A DNA stretch of 64,000 nucleotides from Coenobita brevimanus (GCA_032717465.1 CM064658.1:4265001-4329000); one strand, 5' to 3'; numbered from the stretch's first letter, positions 35,761-47,045 are shown. Notes: generated by a model not told the origin, from the letters alone. Made by a program: numbers and translations.

Positions 35761-35918
35761 ACTCCCACCCTCCCTCCCTCCTTCCCTCCCAACCACTCCC
35801 TCCCTCCCTCCCTCCCTCCTTCTCCCTTTACCTCCCTCTCTCTCTTTACCTCCCTCGTTCCCTACCCTCCCAACCTCGCTCTCACTCCCTTCTGCCTCCC
35901 ACCCAGCTTCCCTTCTGC

Positions 35919-35922
<4 letters not shown>

Positions 35923-35971
<49 letters not shown>
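35923..35971. repeat. (CT)n microsatellite
   Basis: About 24 CT units. Confidence 0.96.
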
Positions 35972-35972
<1 letters not shown>

Positions 35973-36297
35973 GCCTCACCCTTGCAGCCCTTGCTCTCTC
36001 CCTCCCTCCCTCCCTATCTCACTCCCTCCCTCCCATCCATCTGCGTCATTCCCTTACCTGTCTTCCTCCCTGCTTCTCTCCCTCCCTCCATAACCTCTCC
36101 CTTTTTCTTCCTCCCTTCCTCTCTCCCTACTAAGTTCCTCCCTCCGTTTATCCAACCCTCCTCTTCTTCGATTCTCTCATCCTCCCTTATTTTGTGTCAT
36201 CTCCCCTCACCCTGACTCCCTCCCTCCCTTACCCCCTCCACACCCCAACTCCCCTTCCTTCCTTCCCCCCATCAGCCACCCTAGTATTACCTACCCA

Positions 36298-36403
<106 letters not shown>

Positions 36404-36658
36404 CCCAGTCTCCGTCCCTCCTCCCACTCTTTCCCTCCCTCAGCTTCTCTGAGTCTCCCTCCCTCCCTCTCTCCCTCCTGCATCCTCCTCCCTCTCTGCT
36501 TACCTCCCTACCTTCGTCCATCCCTTCCCCTCCCTTCCTACTGCCTCCTTCCCTCCCACCTCCCTATCTCCCCCCCTTTAGACTCCCTCTCTCCCCTCCC
36601 TCTGCCTCCCCACGCTACGCCACTGCCTTTCACTGTTGCTACCCACGCCAGGCAAGCA

Positions 36659-36764
<106 letters not shown>

Positions 36765-36850
36765 CTGTATGTCAGCTCTATGTCGATCACACGCTGCTCT
36801 CAACGTTCCTACTATTTTAACTTGTACACCTTTTTTGCATATTTCCAGGA

Positions 36851-37023
36851 AGCTCCCTAGCACCTTTTCTGTACCGATTTATTTTTAGATGCTGCTGGCT
36901 AATATCGTTCTGTATGTTAATTATATAGAGTGTGGTGATGTTAAAATGATTTGAGTAACACAGAAAAGGACAGTAACGAATAATAAGCAAAATAAATCGC
37001 TTAGGAAAAGGTGTTAGGGAGCT
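36851..37023. mobile_element. 173-bp MITE-like element with 35-bp terminal inverted repeats
   Basis: The left end (36851-36885) starts AGCTCCCTAGCACCTTTTC and ends GATTTATTTT. The right end (36989-37023) is its inverse, starting AAAATAAATCGC and ending GGTGTTAGGGAGCT. About 29 of 35 positions match. The interior of about 103 bp is AT-rich and non-coding. Fragments of the same ends occur at 35263 and 46735. Target duplication is unclear, so the exact boundaries and superfamily are open. Confidence 0.7.
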
Positions 37024-37186
37024 GATTGGGTGTACCGCGAACAATGGCCTTACCTGTCTCCCACCTTCCTATCCCCTTTATTATCATTCTTACCTTTCCC
37101 TTTCTGCTCTTGTTCAAGTAATTTTGGATTCACTTATAGATTTTGTGATGTACTTTCCATTGTGTAGGCTGGGGGGAGGGCAGCGA

Positions 37187-37283
37187 AATGGCAGGGGACA
37201 GGGCGACATGGAGGCGATTTGTCTGTGGTCACCCCTTTATCGGGATTTAAGCGTCTGGCTATAGATAGATACATTGATAGACT
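37187..37283 (+). mobile_element. LINE 3' end fragment, copy A
   Basis: Translates as MAGDRATWRRFVCGHPF and is followed by TTAAGCGTCTGGCT and GATA/GATT units. Copy B at 48234-48340 keeps the same frame and the same tail. Retention of the peptide across both supports an ORF2 C-terminus followed by a tetranucleotide tail. Confidence 0.6.
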
Positions 37284-37365
37284 TTTCATTCTCCTTGGAT
37301 AATTAATCTTAACACCTGCCTATCGTATATTTTGTCCAGGTTTCTTACCTTTTTTTTTTTTTTCC

Positions 37366-37431
37366 ACATCGTCGCATTGGAATTTGAGAATTAATGCGAC
37401 GGAAATCTTGGTAAATTCTTCCAGCCCTTCC
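37366..37431. repeat. Dispersed hairpin repeat, copy C
   Basis: GTCGCATT and AATGCGAC form a perfect 8-bp stem around 13 bp, followed by GGAAATCTTGGTAAATTC. Copy D lies at 37917-37984. Confidence 0.6.
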
Positions 37432-37484
37432 TTGTCTTCAGTGTTTGTATTTTATGATCATTTTTAGCTGCATATTTCTTAGAT

Positions 37485-37650
37485 AGATAGATATAGAGAC
37501 AGATATATAGATAGATGAATACATACCCATATATAGACAGACAGATATAGGCAAAAGATAGATAGATAGATAGATAGATATAGATAAATGGATACAAATA
37601 GACAGAATAATTGATTAATACAGATTGACTGATCGATCGATAGATAAAGA
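37485..37650. repeat. (GATA)n-rich region
   Basis: GATA units with GACA and GATT variants. Confidence 0.85.
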
Positions 37651-37916
37651 TAATTCATTTTTCCTTTCTGTTTTCCATTATTTAGATCCTTCCCACCACA
37701 TGTATATATATTGGGAAAAACAGGATGATATGATGATTTTTTTTAATTGTCTTTCTCATCCTTTATCACCCCCTTGATAATAATGATTTTTATTTGTCTT
37801 TCTCACCCCCTCTGATAATGATTTCCTAGTGTCTTTCTTAATTTTTTTTTTTAGACCATTTTTATCTAGGATTCTTCCTCCTTCGTGTTTCCATATTAAT
37901 TTTTTTCTTTCCCTTC

Positions 37917-37984
37917 CGCCTCGTCGCATAGGAATTTAGGAATTAAGGCGACAGAAATCTTGGTAAATTCCTCCGGCCCTTGTA
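37917..37984. repeat. Dispersed hairpin repeat, copy D
   Basis: GTCGCATAGGAATTTAGGAA then GGCGAC, GAAATCTTGGTAAATTCCTCC. The stem core GTCGC/GCGAC is kept although flanking bases changed relative to copy C. Confidence 0.6.
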
Positions 37985-38082
37985 CCCGCCTAACACAATA
38001 TATTTTTACAACACGAATATTTCTTCTTCTTTTTTTCTCGAATTAAATCTGTCTAGGGACCCTTTGAAATAAATCGGAGCTG

Positions 38083-38084
<2 letters not shown>

Positions 38085-38139
<55 letters not shown>
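38085..38139. repeat. (GT)n microsatellite
   Basis: About 27 GT units. Confidence 0.96.
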
Positions 38140-38141
<2 letters not shown>

Positions 38142-38960
38142 TGCTTTGAGACAGAGCATCGGTATTGGTATTTTGCCGGTGAAAAAAGCGTATTGTTTTT
38201 TCCTCGCTTTTTGGGGGGTCTGCCTGTAAAATGATTTGTGCTTTATTTTTTTTTTTCTCATCGTGTTTTTTTTTAATCTAATCCGGTATTTTAATATGGA
38301 AAATTATCGAGGAGTGCTACAGTTTCCTATACATTTACAGCACAGATAATACTGCAGTTATCTTTCTCCTGTGTGAAGCCTTTAAGAGTTCGTTGTTGTC
38401 GTTTTATCTGTAATCGGATCGTTTCATATTCATTTGTTTCATTCTTATATCATTTTCGTCTTCTTTTCTGTCATTTAGACTTCTGGGAATCTGTTGTATC
38501 GAACATCTACAGTACGTCTATGTCTCCTATATCTATCCATCTATCTGTATTTTTCTGTCAGTGTCAATACAGGTTTTCCTTGTAGATACGTCTATTTGTG
38601 TCTATATCTATATTTTCTACTTTATTTTGTTTATACATATTTATCTGTATTTTCCTCCTTATTTGTTTATCTTTTTTTCCGCCTCTCTGTCTCTACATCT
38701 GTCTGTCTATCTGTCTGTCTATATCTGTTTTCTTTTTCCTACCATGTTTTCACTTTTATCAGTTATTTCTCTGGCGTCCCCGGGGTCGCGGAGGAATACC
38801 AAGACTTTTCTTCCGCCTCTCCAAGTTGTTCGTCCTCGAAACGAGAAAAAAAAGAAATGTGATATGCTCGTTCACATTTTAAAAGTTGGTATTTGGCATT
38901 TTTTCCATTATCATCAGCATCATGGATCCGAGGTAGGCATGAGAGGGGATAGGCGGGGAC
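38140..38960. other. Gene-free AT-rich DNA
   Basis: T-rich, with loose (CTGTCTAT)n around 38500-38730. Three overlapping frames of 90-134 codons show no recognisable protein. Confidence 0.5.
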
Positions 38961-38984
38961 TGTAGAAGGTATTAAGTGTTATGG

Positions 38985-39475
38985 AGTGGACGGGAGGTTG
39001 TTGAAGACAGTGAAGGGTATGTACAGCACGAGGGCGCTAGGGCTGCGGTGTTTGTGGAAGGTGAATTGAGCTGCGTTCTTTGAGCTGAGTGTTGGATTGA
39101 AGCAGCGAGTGTGACGTTTCTCAGCAGGTGTTCAGTTTGTATATGGATGGATTTATAAAAGAAATACGCGGTAGGACAGTAGATGGTGATGCGCTTAATG
39201 AGAGAGGGGAAGGGTGAGGAAACTCCTGTACTAATATTTGTTGATACATAGTTGAGTGAGGATGACTGTGAGTTGCAAGGTTTGGTGAATGAGTCTGGGA
39301 GTGTATTTAGGAAACGGGAGTGAGGGAAATGAAGCCAAGGCACGCACAATGAGGCTGGATAGTGAAGAAATGCAGAACGTGAGTGCATTCAGTTACTTAC
39401 AGATAGGTAGTGTGATGGGTAAGGATGGAATATTAAAGGATGAGTTGCTTGAATTGTGTGTACATGTTAATTTGC
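38985..39475 (+). pseudogene. Decayed LINE reverse-transcriptase fragment
   Basis: Pieces in shifting + frames resemble the palm/thumb part of a non-LTR reverse transcriptase. They are a VGLKQ(R/G)-type segment near 39095, a YMDG-like segment near 39140, RTVDGDALNERGKG (39171-39212), then VLIFVD at about 39225, where the catalytic F-x-D-D is changed to FVDT and followed by a stop. After that come LSEDDCELQGLVNE, VFRKRE and, in another frame, EAKARTMRLDSEEMQNVS and GSVMGKDGILKDEL (about 39330-39440). At least three frame changes and several stops show it is dead. It matches neither of the two minus-strand LINEs in detail. Clade not assigned. Confidence 0.65.
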
Positions 39476-39572
39476 TCTCCCTCGCTCTTTTGATATATAT
39501 AAGAGATGACCCTTCACAAAGACACACACGTCCATACACTGGCATAATGAGCAACGCACAGTAGGCTACACA

Positions 39573-39578
<6 letters not shown>

Positions 39579-39621
<43 letters not shown>

Positions 39622-39632
39622 GCACACACACA
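39579..39632. repeat. Compound (CT)n(CA)n microsatellite
   Basis: About 12 CT units joined to about 15 CA units with one CG. Confidence 0.95.
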
Positions 39633-39700
39633 TAAAAGGATGTTGAATGTGAATGTTATCTACAGCGGGAGAGTTGATGAGGAAAGTTGGCGGCGCTTTG

Positions 39701-39797
39701 AGAGAGAGAGAGAGAGAGAGAGAGTAAACTTTACCTGCGTAATTTAAAACACCATTATTTCGCCTTTTTACCCAAGTGTGTTGGGAGATGAAGTTTG

Positions 39798-39887
<90 letters not shown>
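39701..39887. repeat. (GA)n and long (GT)n arrays
   Basis: GA at 39701-39725 and an uninterrupted (GT)n of about 89 bp at 39799-39887. Confidence 0.96.
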
Positions 39888-40535
39888 TTTAAGGTAATAT
39901 CTGATTTGCTTATGTGTGTGATTATAGATGTATGTAGGCGTAAATGTATGTGTAGAATTGTGTGCATATTTATGATGTCTACTTATTAGCGCGTATATAA
40001 TGTGCCATTCTTATAATTGTGCTCCTTTACTCAGGTGTGTGTAGATGATTGTGGGCTTTTGTGTATATATTATGCCTTTTCACCGCGAGGGAGGTCAGTG
40101 TTTGGTCCTGCAGCCATTCTGTCAATCTGTCTGTCTGTCTGCCTGTACGGAAGATTAAAGGAAAAAAAACTATTGGATGGTACTGCACCAAATTTGGCAT
40201 AATGATTTAGGGTCGTCAGGGGATCAGGGGATTTTTTGGTGTGAAACTGTTACAGGTCATGTACCGAGACAATTCTGTTTGTTTGGAGTCTGACCACGTT
40301 CTTGATTCGATTAAACTTGGCGGATGGTCGAAGGGTGAGGTACGGATGAAGTAAATCGCTTGTGACTGTGATCCGCTAAGCAAGGGCACAGAGAAGGGGC
40401 AGATCTTCAGCAGCAAGGTCCCTTCATAGAGTCAGGGAGCATCTCGTGTGTCCCTGCAAGATGCTGTTCAGTTTCGAAGGATGGTGGCGAAGTATGGTGG
40501 CGCAGGATGGTGTCACACTCCTTGAATGCTTCTTT

Positions 40536-40537
<2 letters not shown>
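39888..40537. other. Gene-free unique DNA
   Basis: Includes a stretch at 40130-40260 (ACTGCACCAAATTTGGCATA) of the kind often found in old interspersed repeats, but I cannot assign it. Confidence 0.4.

Positions 40538-40579
<42 letters not shown>
40538..40579. repeat. (GT)n microsatellite
   Basis: About 21 GT units. Confidence 0.95.
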
Positions 40580-40582
<3 letters not shown>

Positions 40583-40874
40583 TGTGAGTGCTTAGGCCTT
40601 TGTTTGGCTGTGTATCTTGTATGAGTGTGAATTTGTGCAGTTGATGTATGATTGCTTAATTCCGTGTAGTTATGTATGCATGTAATTAATTCTGTGTAGT
40701 TGTGTGTGCATGTACAGTACTTGTGTAGGTGTATATTCACGTATGTATTTTCTGTAGAACCAAAAATATTAGAGTCGTCGGTTTAATGCATGTGTTTTGC
40801 CATCGCCCTCCGGTCTGTCAGACACTCTCAAATGTCACCTATATATAAGCTAGTCCTGTGTTGGTGTGGCTAGG

Positions 40875-40876
<2 letters not shown>

Positions 40877-40968
<92 letters not shown>
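40877..40968. repeat. (GA)n microsatellite
   Basis: About 46 GA units with two AAAG interruptions. Confidence 0.96.
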
Positions 40969-40970
<2 letters not shown>

Positions 40971-41179
40971 TTTCATACCAGCCAGTCAAAAGGCTTAGAA
41001 GGATGTGGGTACAAAAAGACTTGTGATTGGATGGTTCGAAAATTCTCTTTCATTTTCTTTTTCCTTGTCTGTGTCTCTCTACCTGCCTGTCTATCTATGT
41101 CTCTATTTATCTGTCTACCTGTCTGTATATCTATGTCTATCTTTGCGTCCGTCCCTATGTCTTTCTATAATACCTGATG

Positions 41180-41271
41180 TTAACCCCTTCAAGTCGAGAC
41201 ATATTCTATTTAATCTTGTTATTTCTAGGCCATTTTAGTCACCCTCGGCTAGACTTGAAATGAAGAGGTTA
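41180..41271. mobile_element. 92-bp inverted-repeat element (TTAACCCCTTC ends)
   Basis: TTAACCCCTTCAAGTC at 41180 and its imperfect inverse GAAGAGGTTAC ending 41271. Inner segments AAGTCGAG and AGACTTG also pair. It is followed at 41284 by another TTAACCCTTTC end. Related to 7720-7785 by its ends. Confidence 0.5.
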
Positions 41272-41602
41272 CAGCCTTCATTAACCCTTTCATTATTGTT
41301 GCTCTCTCTTATGCCGAATAGACTGGTCTGGAAATAGCAAGATTGGAGCAGAAATATGCAGTAATTTATAACGTCTATAGACCAGTTGTAGGGCATCTGA
41401 CAGGACCCTCCTCCCCCCCCCTCGACCACCTGACAAGACCCTCCTCCCCCCCCCAGACCACCTGACAAGACCCTCCTCCCCCCCTCCTTTTTTTTACTTC
41501 AAGGGTAGACTAATTTTAAGCTGATCAATGAGTTCTTTTTGAGAGTTTACTTGTCTCTTTTAGAATAGATGTAGATTATTCAGAAGCGTAGTCTTTATTT
41601 AG

Positions 41603-41654
<52 letters not shown>

Positions 41655-41729
41655 ATTCTTGAGATGTGAGAGGGAGTTTAAAGATTTCCTGGAATATGAA
41701 GTTTTTATGATGTTCCGTGAAAAACGTTG

Positions 41730-41803
<74 letters not shown>
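41603..41803. repeat. Two (CT)n arrays
   Basis: CT at 41603-41653 and 41734-41803. Confidence 0.96.
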
Positions 41804-41805
<2 letters not shown>

Positions 41806-42149
41806 GTCGTTTATTACTACTTTTTTTTATGTTGTTGTTGCTGTTTTAGTTGTTGTTATGATTATCACAATTTTCTCAATCATCTTTCTCTTCTTCCCTC
41901 TCGTCGCCGTCCTCCCCCTTCTCCTCCCGCTCCTATAACTCACACCTCAGCTTCCTCCATATATTACCTCCCTCTGCCTCCTCCCCTCCTTCCTTCCTCT
42001 CCATATCTCACCCTCTCACTCACACGCCTGTCTCCCCTCCCTCTCTCCCCATTCTACCCCCTCCCCCTTCCCTCCTCTATAATTCAGTTTCCCTCTCCCT
42101 CACTTCCTCTTCTCTCCCCCTCCTTGATCTTCCTACCCCTATATATCAG

Positions 42150-42231
<82 letters not shown>
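42150..42231. repeat. (CT)n microsatellite
   Basis: About 41 CT units at the end of a pyrimidine stretch (41890-42150). Confidence 0.97.
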
Positions 42232-42234
<3 letters not shown>

Positions 42235-42385
42235 AATAATATTTTCTGGGTAGCACATTCTTATACAACCCCTATTCTCATTATCCGTGAAGATCTTTGA
42301 AGTCACCCGTTTTCTTAGAAGGGGAAACTTGGCTTTTTTTGTGGAGTGTCATTAAAAGGATGTTTTTTGGTGTTTGAGTTAATGC

Positions 42386-42389
<4 letters not shown>

Positions 42390-42430
<41 letters not shown>
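42390..42430. repeat. (GA)n microsatellite
   Basis: About 20 GA units. Confidence 0.95.
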
Positions 42431-42433
<3 letters not shown>

Positions 42434-42472
42434 GGAGACTACAAATATGTTATATAATATTTTTTCCTGTCC

Positions 42473-42606
<134 letters not shown>

Positions 42607-42851
42607 CTTACCTAATTGTTCTTACCTAATTGTATCTTTACAGGAATGAGTCAAGCTCGTACTGTCCCGTGTCTTAAACCATATTTATCGTACATATCCT
42701 TAAATTTGTGAATTGTTTTGGCACACACTATTTCATTCGGTAGTGCATTCCACTGATCAATTGCTCTGTTTGGGAAACTGAATTTCCTTACGTCTTTATC
42801 ACCTCTCTTCTTATGCAGTTTTTTGCAGTGTCCTCTTGCTGATGCTTCTCC

Positions 42852-43485
42852 TTATGTTAAGTAATCATTTATGTCTATTTTCTTCTTTCCTGATATGCAT
42901 TTATATAGCATTATCATGTCACCTCTTTTCCTTCTCTCCTGTAGTGTTGGTAGATTCAGTTTATTTAGTCTTTCTTCGTAGCTTAGGTCCCTTAAGCTTG
43001 GTATCCATCTTGTAGCGGCCCTTCGAACTTTTTCAATCTTGTCTATGTGCTTTTTGAGATGAGGACTCCAGACTACTGATGCATATTCCAGGGTTGGTCT
43101 AATGAATGATGTTATTATCCTTCTTAGCATGTCTTCATTTATGTATGTGAATGCTATTCTCATATTTGCAAGCAGTGTATACATGTTCCGTACCTTCTCG
43201 CTGATGTGGTCAGCCAGAGATAGTCTGTTATTGATAATCACACCTAGGTCTTTCTCTCTTTCTGATGTATATAGGGTTTTGTTTTCTAACTTATAATCCC
43301 AATCAGGTCTTTTTCCACTTTTACCAAACTTGATTACATGACACTTGTCCACATTGAATTCCATTTGCCATGTACTACTCCATTCATGAAGTTTATTTAA
43401 TTCTTCTTGTAGCTCTTTACAAGAGTCTGTGTTAGTAATTCTCCTTTGTATTTTTGCATCATCTGCAAACATATTCAGATAGCTC
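42852..43485 (-). pseudogene. LINE-1: reverse transcriptase motif C and thumb
   Basis: Starts with SYLNMFADDAK, in which FADD is the catalytic motif C and is intact. Then KDLGVIINN, RPTLEYASVVWSP and LSYEERLNKLNLPTL, all typical of CR1-group polymerases, up to a stop at 42852. It is shifted one frame relative to the upstream part. Confidence 0.9.
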
Positions 43486-44233
43486 TCATCCAGTGTTACT
43501 GTTTATATCATTTATATACACTAAAAACATGATTGGTGCCAGCACTGAACCCTGTGGTACTCCACTAGTCACTTCTTTCCATGATGAGTAGTTTCCTCTT
43601 AGTACTGTCCTCATTTCTCTTTTTATGAGAAAGTCTTGCATCCAACAAAACAGTTTGCCTCGAATTCCTCCTTGATGGTACAGTTTCCATAAAAGTCTTT
43701 GGTGTGGTACTGTGTCAAAAGCTTTCTTGAAATCTAAATAGATACTGTCCACCCATCCTTCCCTTTCCTGTATTGTGTTTGTTACTCTGTCATAGTAGCT
43801 CAACAGATTAGTAACACATGATTTTCCTTTTCTGAAACCAAACTGTCTTTCTGTTATCATACTGTGTTCTTCTAGATGATTTACCCAAGCTTTTCTTATA
43901 AGTTTTTCTAATACCTTGCTTACAACACTGGTCAGTGATACTGGTCGGTAGATGAGTGAATTTTGTCTATTTCCTTTCTTGAATAAGGGGACAATATTTG
44001 CTTTTTTCCAAACATCTGGTAGTTTACCTTGACTCAAGGATTTCTTGAAAATTAAAAATAATGGTTTACATAACTCCTTTGTACATTCTCGTAATACCCA
44101 ACATGAAATTTCATCAGGACCACTTGCTTTTCCTCTGTCTAATCTACTTAACTCCTCCTGTATTACTTTTTCTGCTATTTGTATATCTGGTAGTATGTGT
44201 GGACATGCGTGTTCCACATAGTCCCTCTCAAAA
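43486..44233 (-). pseudogene. LINE-1: reverse transcriptase, fingers and palm
   Basis: Contains GKASGPDEISCWVL, NIVPLFKKGN, the YRPVSLTS motif, RQFGFRKGKSC, motif A IYLDFKKAFDTV with its catalytic Asp, and TSGVPQGSVLAP (motif B). A TGA at 43486-43488 ends the frame just before motif C. The neighbouring frame carries on without loss of sequence. Confidence 0.9.
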
Positions 44234-44935
44234 TTTTTTCTTCTGTAAAAACTAATTGGAAATTCTTATTTAGTGCTTCACAAATATCTTTCTCTTGTGT
44301 ATAAGTGATTCCCTCGTCCGTAATGGATTGTATTATATCTTTTACTTTAGTTTTGCTTCTGATATAGCTGTAAAACAGCTTTGGTTGATCACTACTTTTA
44401 TTTATTATATCCTCCTCAAACTGTTTTTGGGCTTCCCTCCTTATTCTTGTATAGTCGTTTCTTGCCTGTTTGTAATTATTGTACGCCCTTTCACTATTGT
44501 GTCTTCTGTATCTATTCCACAACAAATCTCTTCTTTCTTTTGATTTTTTACATTCTGTATTGAACCATTTCTGTATTTTCTTATCTGCTTCTTTGTGCTG
44601 TGGGATGTACTTCTGGACTCCTATTTCATAAAATTCACAAAATTTTTTATATACAGCATTTAAATCTTGTCCTCTAGGCTCATTTTCCCAATCAACTTCT
44701 AAGAAATACTTCTTTAGGTCTTGATAATTTCCCTTTTTATAGTTTAGGCTCTTTTTGTAACTATCATTGCTGTTTACTATGTCATATGCTATCCTGAAGT
44801 TATAGTTTAGTACTGCATGATCGCTTTTGCCGAGTGGAGGGTGATATATTAAACTGTCAATATCATTTTCTTGCCTTGTAAATATTAGATCTAGCACTGA
44901 AGGTACATCAAGTCCTCTTTTCTGGTGGTTTCCCT
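44234..44935 (-). pseudogene. LINE-1: endonuclease C-terminus and linker
   Basis: Third frame: VLDLIFTRQ, then GKSDHAVL containing the catalytic SDH motif, then a basic linker with a WFNTECKKSKERRD segment typical of the region between endonuclease and reverse transcriptase. Ends near an A6 run at 44234-44239, where the frame shifts again. Confidence 0.82.
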
Positions 44936-45307
44936 CACATGTTGCGTTAAGAAAAACTCTTGTACGAGATCCAGGAGCTTTTGGTCCCAACAGCTTTCTT
45001 GGCTATTTATATCTAGAGTATTCCAATTTATATTTATATTGAAGTCCCCAGTTAGTATAATTCTTTCCGATTTCTCTTCCATTTTATGTAGCAAGGATCT
45101 TACACTCTGAATTGTACTCTCTGCCAGGTCCTCATATTCGTCTCTTTCCCATGTGTTTGATCTGGGTGGCATGTACAAATTGGCTACAATTACTTTACCT
45201 TCAGATGTGTCGATCTCTACTGCAATCAGTTCTACTTGTGATGGTATATCTAGTTTTATTTCCTTGACTTTTAGATTTTTCGTAGTTAATATTATAATTC
45301 CTCCTCC
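44891..45307 (-). pseudogene. LINE-1: endonuclease middle segment
   Basis: Continues the endonuclease in a shifted frame: GGGIIILTTK, VANLYMPPRS and the conserved ILTGDFNI motif (Asp and Asn of the active site). The frame is lost around 44912-44921 next to an A4 run, and the read-through ends at a stop at 44891. Confidence 0.8.
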
Positions 45308-46247
45308 TTTTTTTTAAATATCTGTCTCTTCTCCATATATTGTATTCCTCTAGGTTTAGTATGTCATTTGATATCCTTGGTATTAATTTTGTTTCAGTTA
45401 GGCATATTATTTGTGGTTCATTTTCTCTGACATAATCATTCATCTCTAGTAATTTAGATACCATTCCATCCACATTTGAGTACATCAACTTTATCATCTT
45501 GTTTATATACTTGTCCTGACATGGTTCTACTATCTTCCTCCTTTTTCTTCCATCCTGTTTGTGTACCACTTTCGTACCTGCAATCCTATTACTTTGTAAA
45601 AAAAATTTCTTCTTGTCCTCTTCTGATCTTCCCTCATTTTTTGTTTTTGCTTCCTCCCTTTTCTCTTTCAGTAATTCCATTTCCTCTTGTGTTAGGCATC
45701 TTTTTATCCATACATTTTTGAACTCTTCTTTTTCCTTAAGATTCTTTGCATTTTTTAGTATCTCTTCCACAGTGTTTACACTCTGGAAAGTCACCTTTAG
45801 AGGTCTTGTCTTGCTTTTCTCGTATTTCCCTAACCTTTTGTGTTCCTCTATGTCTTTACTACAGATTTCCTCTGATACTTCTTTCAGTAAGCTCATTACA
45901 TTTGCCATCTCCCTTTTGTCTCTTGTGATCTTGTTTTTAACTTCATCCTCTTCTATACCAGTGATTACTATTGATTTGTTTATCTCTACTGAATCTCTGA
46001 CTAACTTTGGATTGTTTTGGATTATTCTTTTCACCTCCTTTTTAATGCTTTTTTCCTCCACCCTTGTTTCTAAGTCTTTCTTTACTTTCACCATTTCTGC
46101 ATACGTGGTTTCTACATCATTTTTGTAGCTTTGCACAGCTTCATTTACTTGTGTTATCTTCTCCTCAATATCACTGCTCTGGTCAATAAGACTGCTAACT
46201 TGCCTAATTGTCTCTGTGTCATTTTTGAACTCTTCCATAACACTCTC
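45308..46247 (-). pseudogene. LINE-1: ORF1-like domain fused to endonuclease N-terminus
   Basis: From the ATG at 46238 (frame open further upstream), about 310 residues. Residues 1-90 are charged and coiled-coil-like. The segment RLGKYEKSKTRPLKVTF and the later NVWIKRCLTQEEMELL resemble the RNA-binding part of LINE ORF1 proteins. KLMYSNVDGMVSKLLEM then begins the endonuclease domain, with CLTETKL carrying the catalytic Glu. ORF1-like and endonuclease parts share one frame here instead of two ORFs. The frame breaks at an A8 run (45308-45315 on +). Confidence 0.8.
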
Positions 46248-46259
46248 GTGATTGACTAC

Positions 46260-46263
<4 letters not shown>

Positions 46264-46308
<45 letters not shown>
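46264..46308. repeat. (GT)n at LINE-1 5' boundary
   Basis: About 22 GT units, in the same orientation as the (GT)n at the other side of the element. Confidence 0.96.
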
Positions 46309-46310
<2 letters not shown>

Positions 46311-46384
46311 TGACGATATTATTCCCTACTCTTATTTATTTTTCATTTTTCGTCTGAATATAGCAAGGAAAAAAATAGCATGTC

Positions 46385-46440
46385 TCCAGTAACCCTTTCA
46401 GGACGATTACTTGCTGCCTCCAGACGAATTATTCAGCCAA
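46385..46440. repeat. Dispersed-repeat ends (AACCCTTTC, CAGACGAATT)
   Basis: AGTAACCCTTTCAGGACGATT and CCTCCAGACGAATTATTCAG match one-end words of the two small inverted-repeat families in this window. Confidence 0.5.
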
Positions 46441-46474
46441 GGAATATTTATCCAGTTCAATTTAATCTTTTCGG

Positions 46475-46672
46475 TACGAGTATTCAAATTAATCTTCACT
46501 ACGAGTATTCAAATTAATCTCTTCACTACGAGTATTCAAATTAATCTCTTCACTACGAGTATTCAAATTAATCTCTTCACTACGAGTATTCAAATTAATC
46601 TCTTCACTACGAGTATTCAAATTAATCTCTTCACTACGAGTATTCAAATTAATCTCTTCACTACGAGTATTC
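46475..46672. repeat. 27-bp minisatellite, about 7-8 copies
   Basis: Unit CGAGTATTCAAATTAATCTC plus TTCACTA. Copies are almost identical except the first, so it is recent. The + open frame here (46411-46740) simply repeats nine residues. Confidence 0.95.
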
Positions 46673-46729
46673 TCAGCGTGAACAACTCTGCTAGGAATAA
46701 ATTACGATGGTCTGGTAAAGGAGATTGGT

Positions 46730-46775
46730 TAGCGCCTTAGCACCTTTCCAGGTAGCGATTTGTTTTCCCTACTGC
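46730..46775. repeat. End fragment of the 36851-37023 element family
   Basis: TTAGCACCTTTCCAGGTAGC followed by GATTTGTTTT matches the left inverted end at 36858-36885. No partner end found. Confidence 0.5.
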
Positions 46776-46959
46776 CCTTTCTTCCTGTCTACCATCTTCC
46801 TTTAAAGGGACAGGGAGGAAGGTGAGGGCAGGTTATACAAACGTCCCCCCCAGCTCCCTCCCTGCCCCCCAATAGGACGATGATGGACTGCAAAAAGAAG
46901 GCAATTAAGTCATGCAGTCCACTGGGTTTATATTTACAGTAGATACTGGGGTTGCATCT

Positions 46960-47045
46960 ACCACAACCACTACCATCACCACAACCACCACCACCACCAC
47001 CACAAACACCACCACCACCACAAACACCACCACCATCATCACCAC
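46960..47045. repeat. (CAC/CAA)n microsatellite
   Basis: Imperfect CAC and AAC triplets. Confidence 0.9.

Noticed and set aside
38494..38965. Three overlapping frames of 90-134 codons
   Set aside because: They derive from loose CTGTCTAT repeats and T-rich DNA and have no recognisable protein features.
39498..39505. TATATAAG as promoter (also 40842-40849)
   Set aside because: No initiator at about 30 bp, no CCAAT or other element and no downstream exon.
45201..46238. LINE-1 frame changes as programmed ribosomal frameshifts
   Set aside because: There are four shifts at different places, including inside domains. No slippery site plus pseudoknot is evident, and ordinary mutation or read error is simpler.
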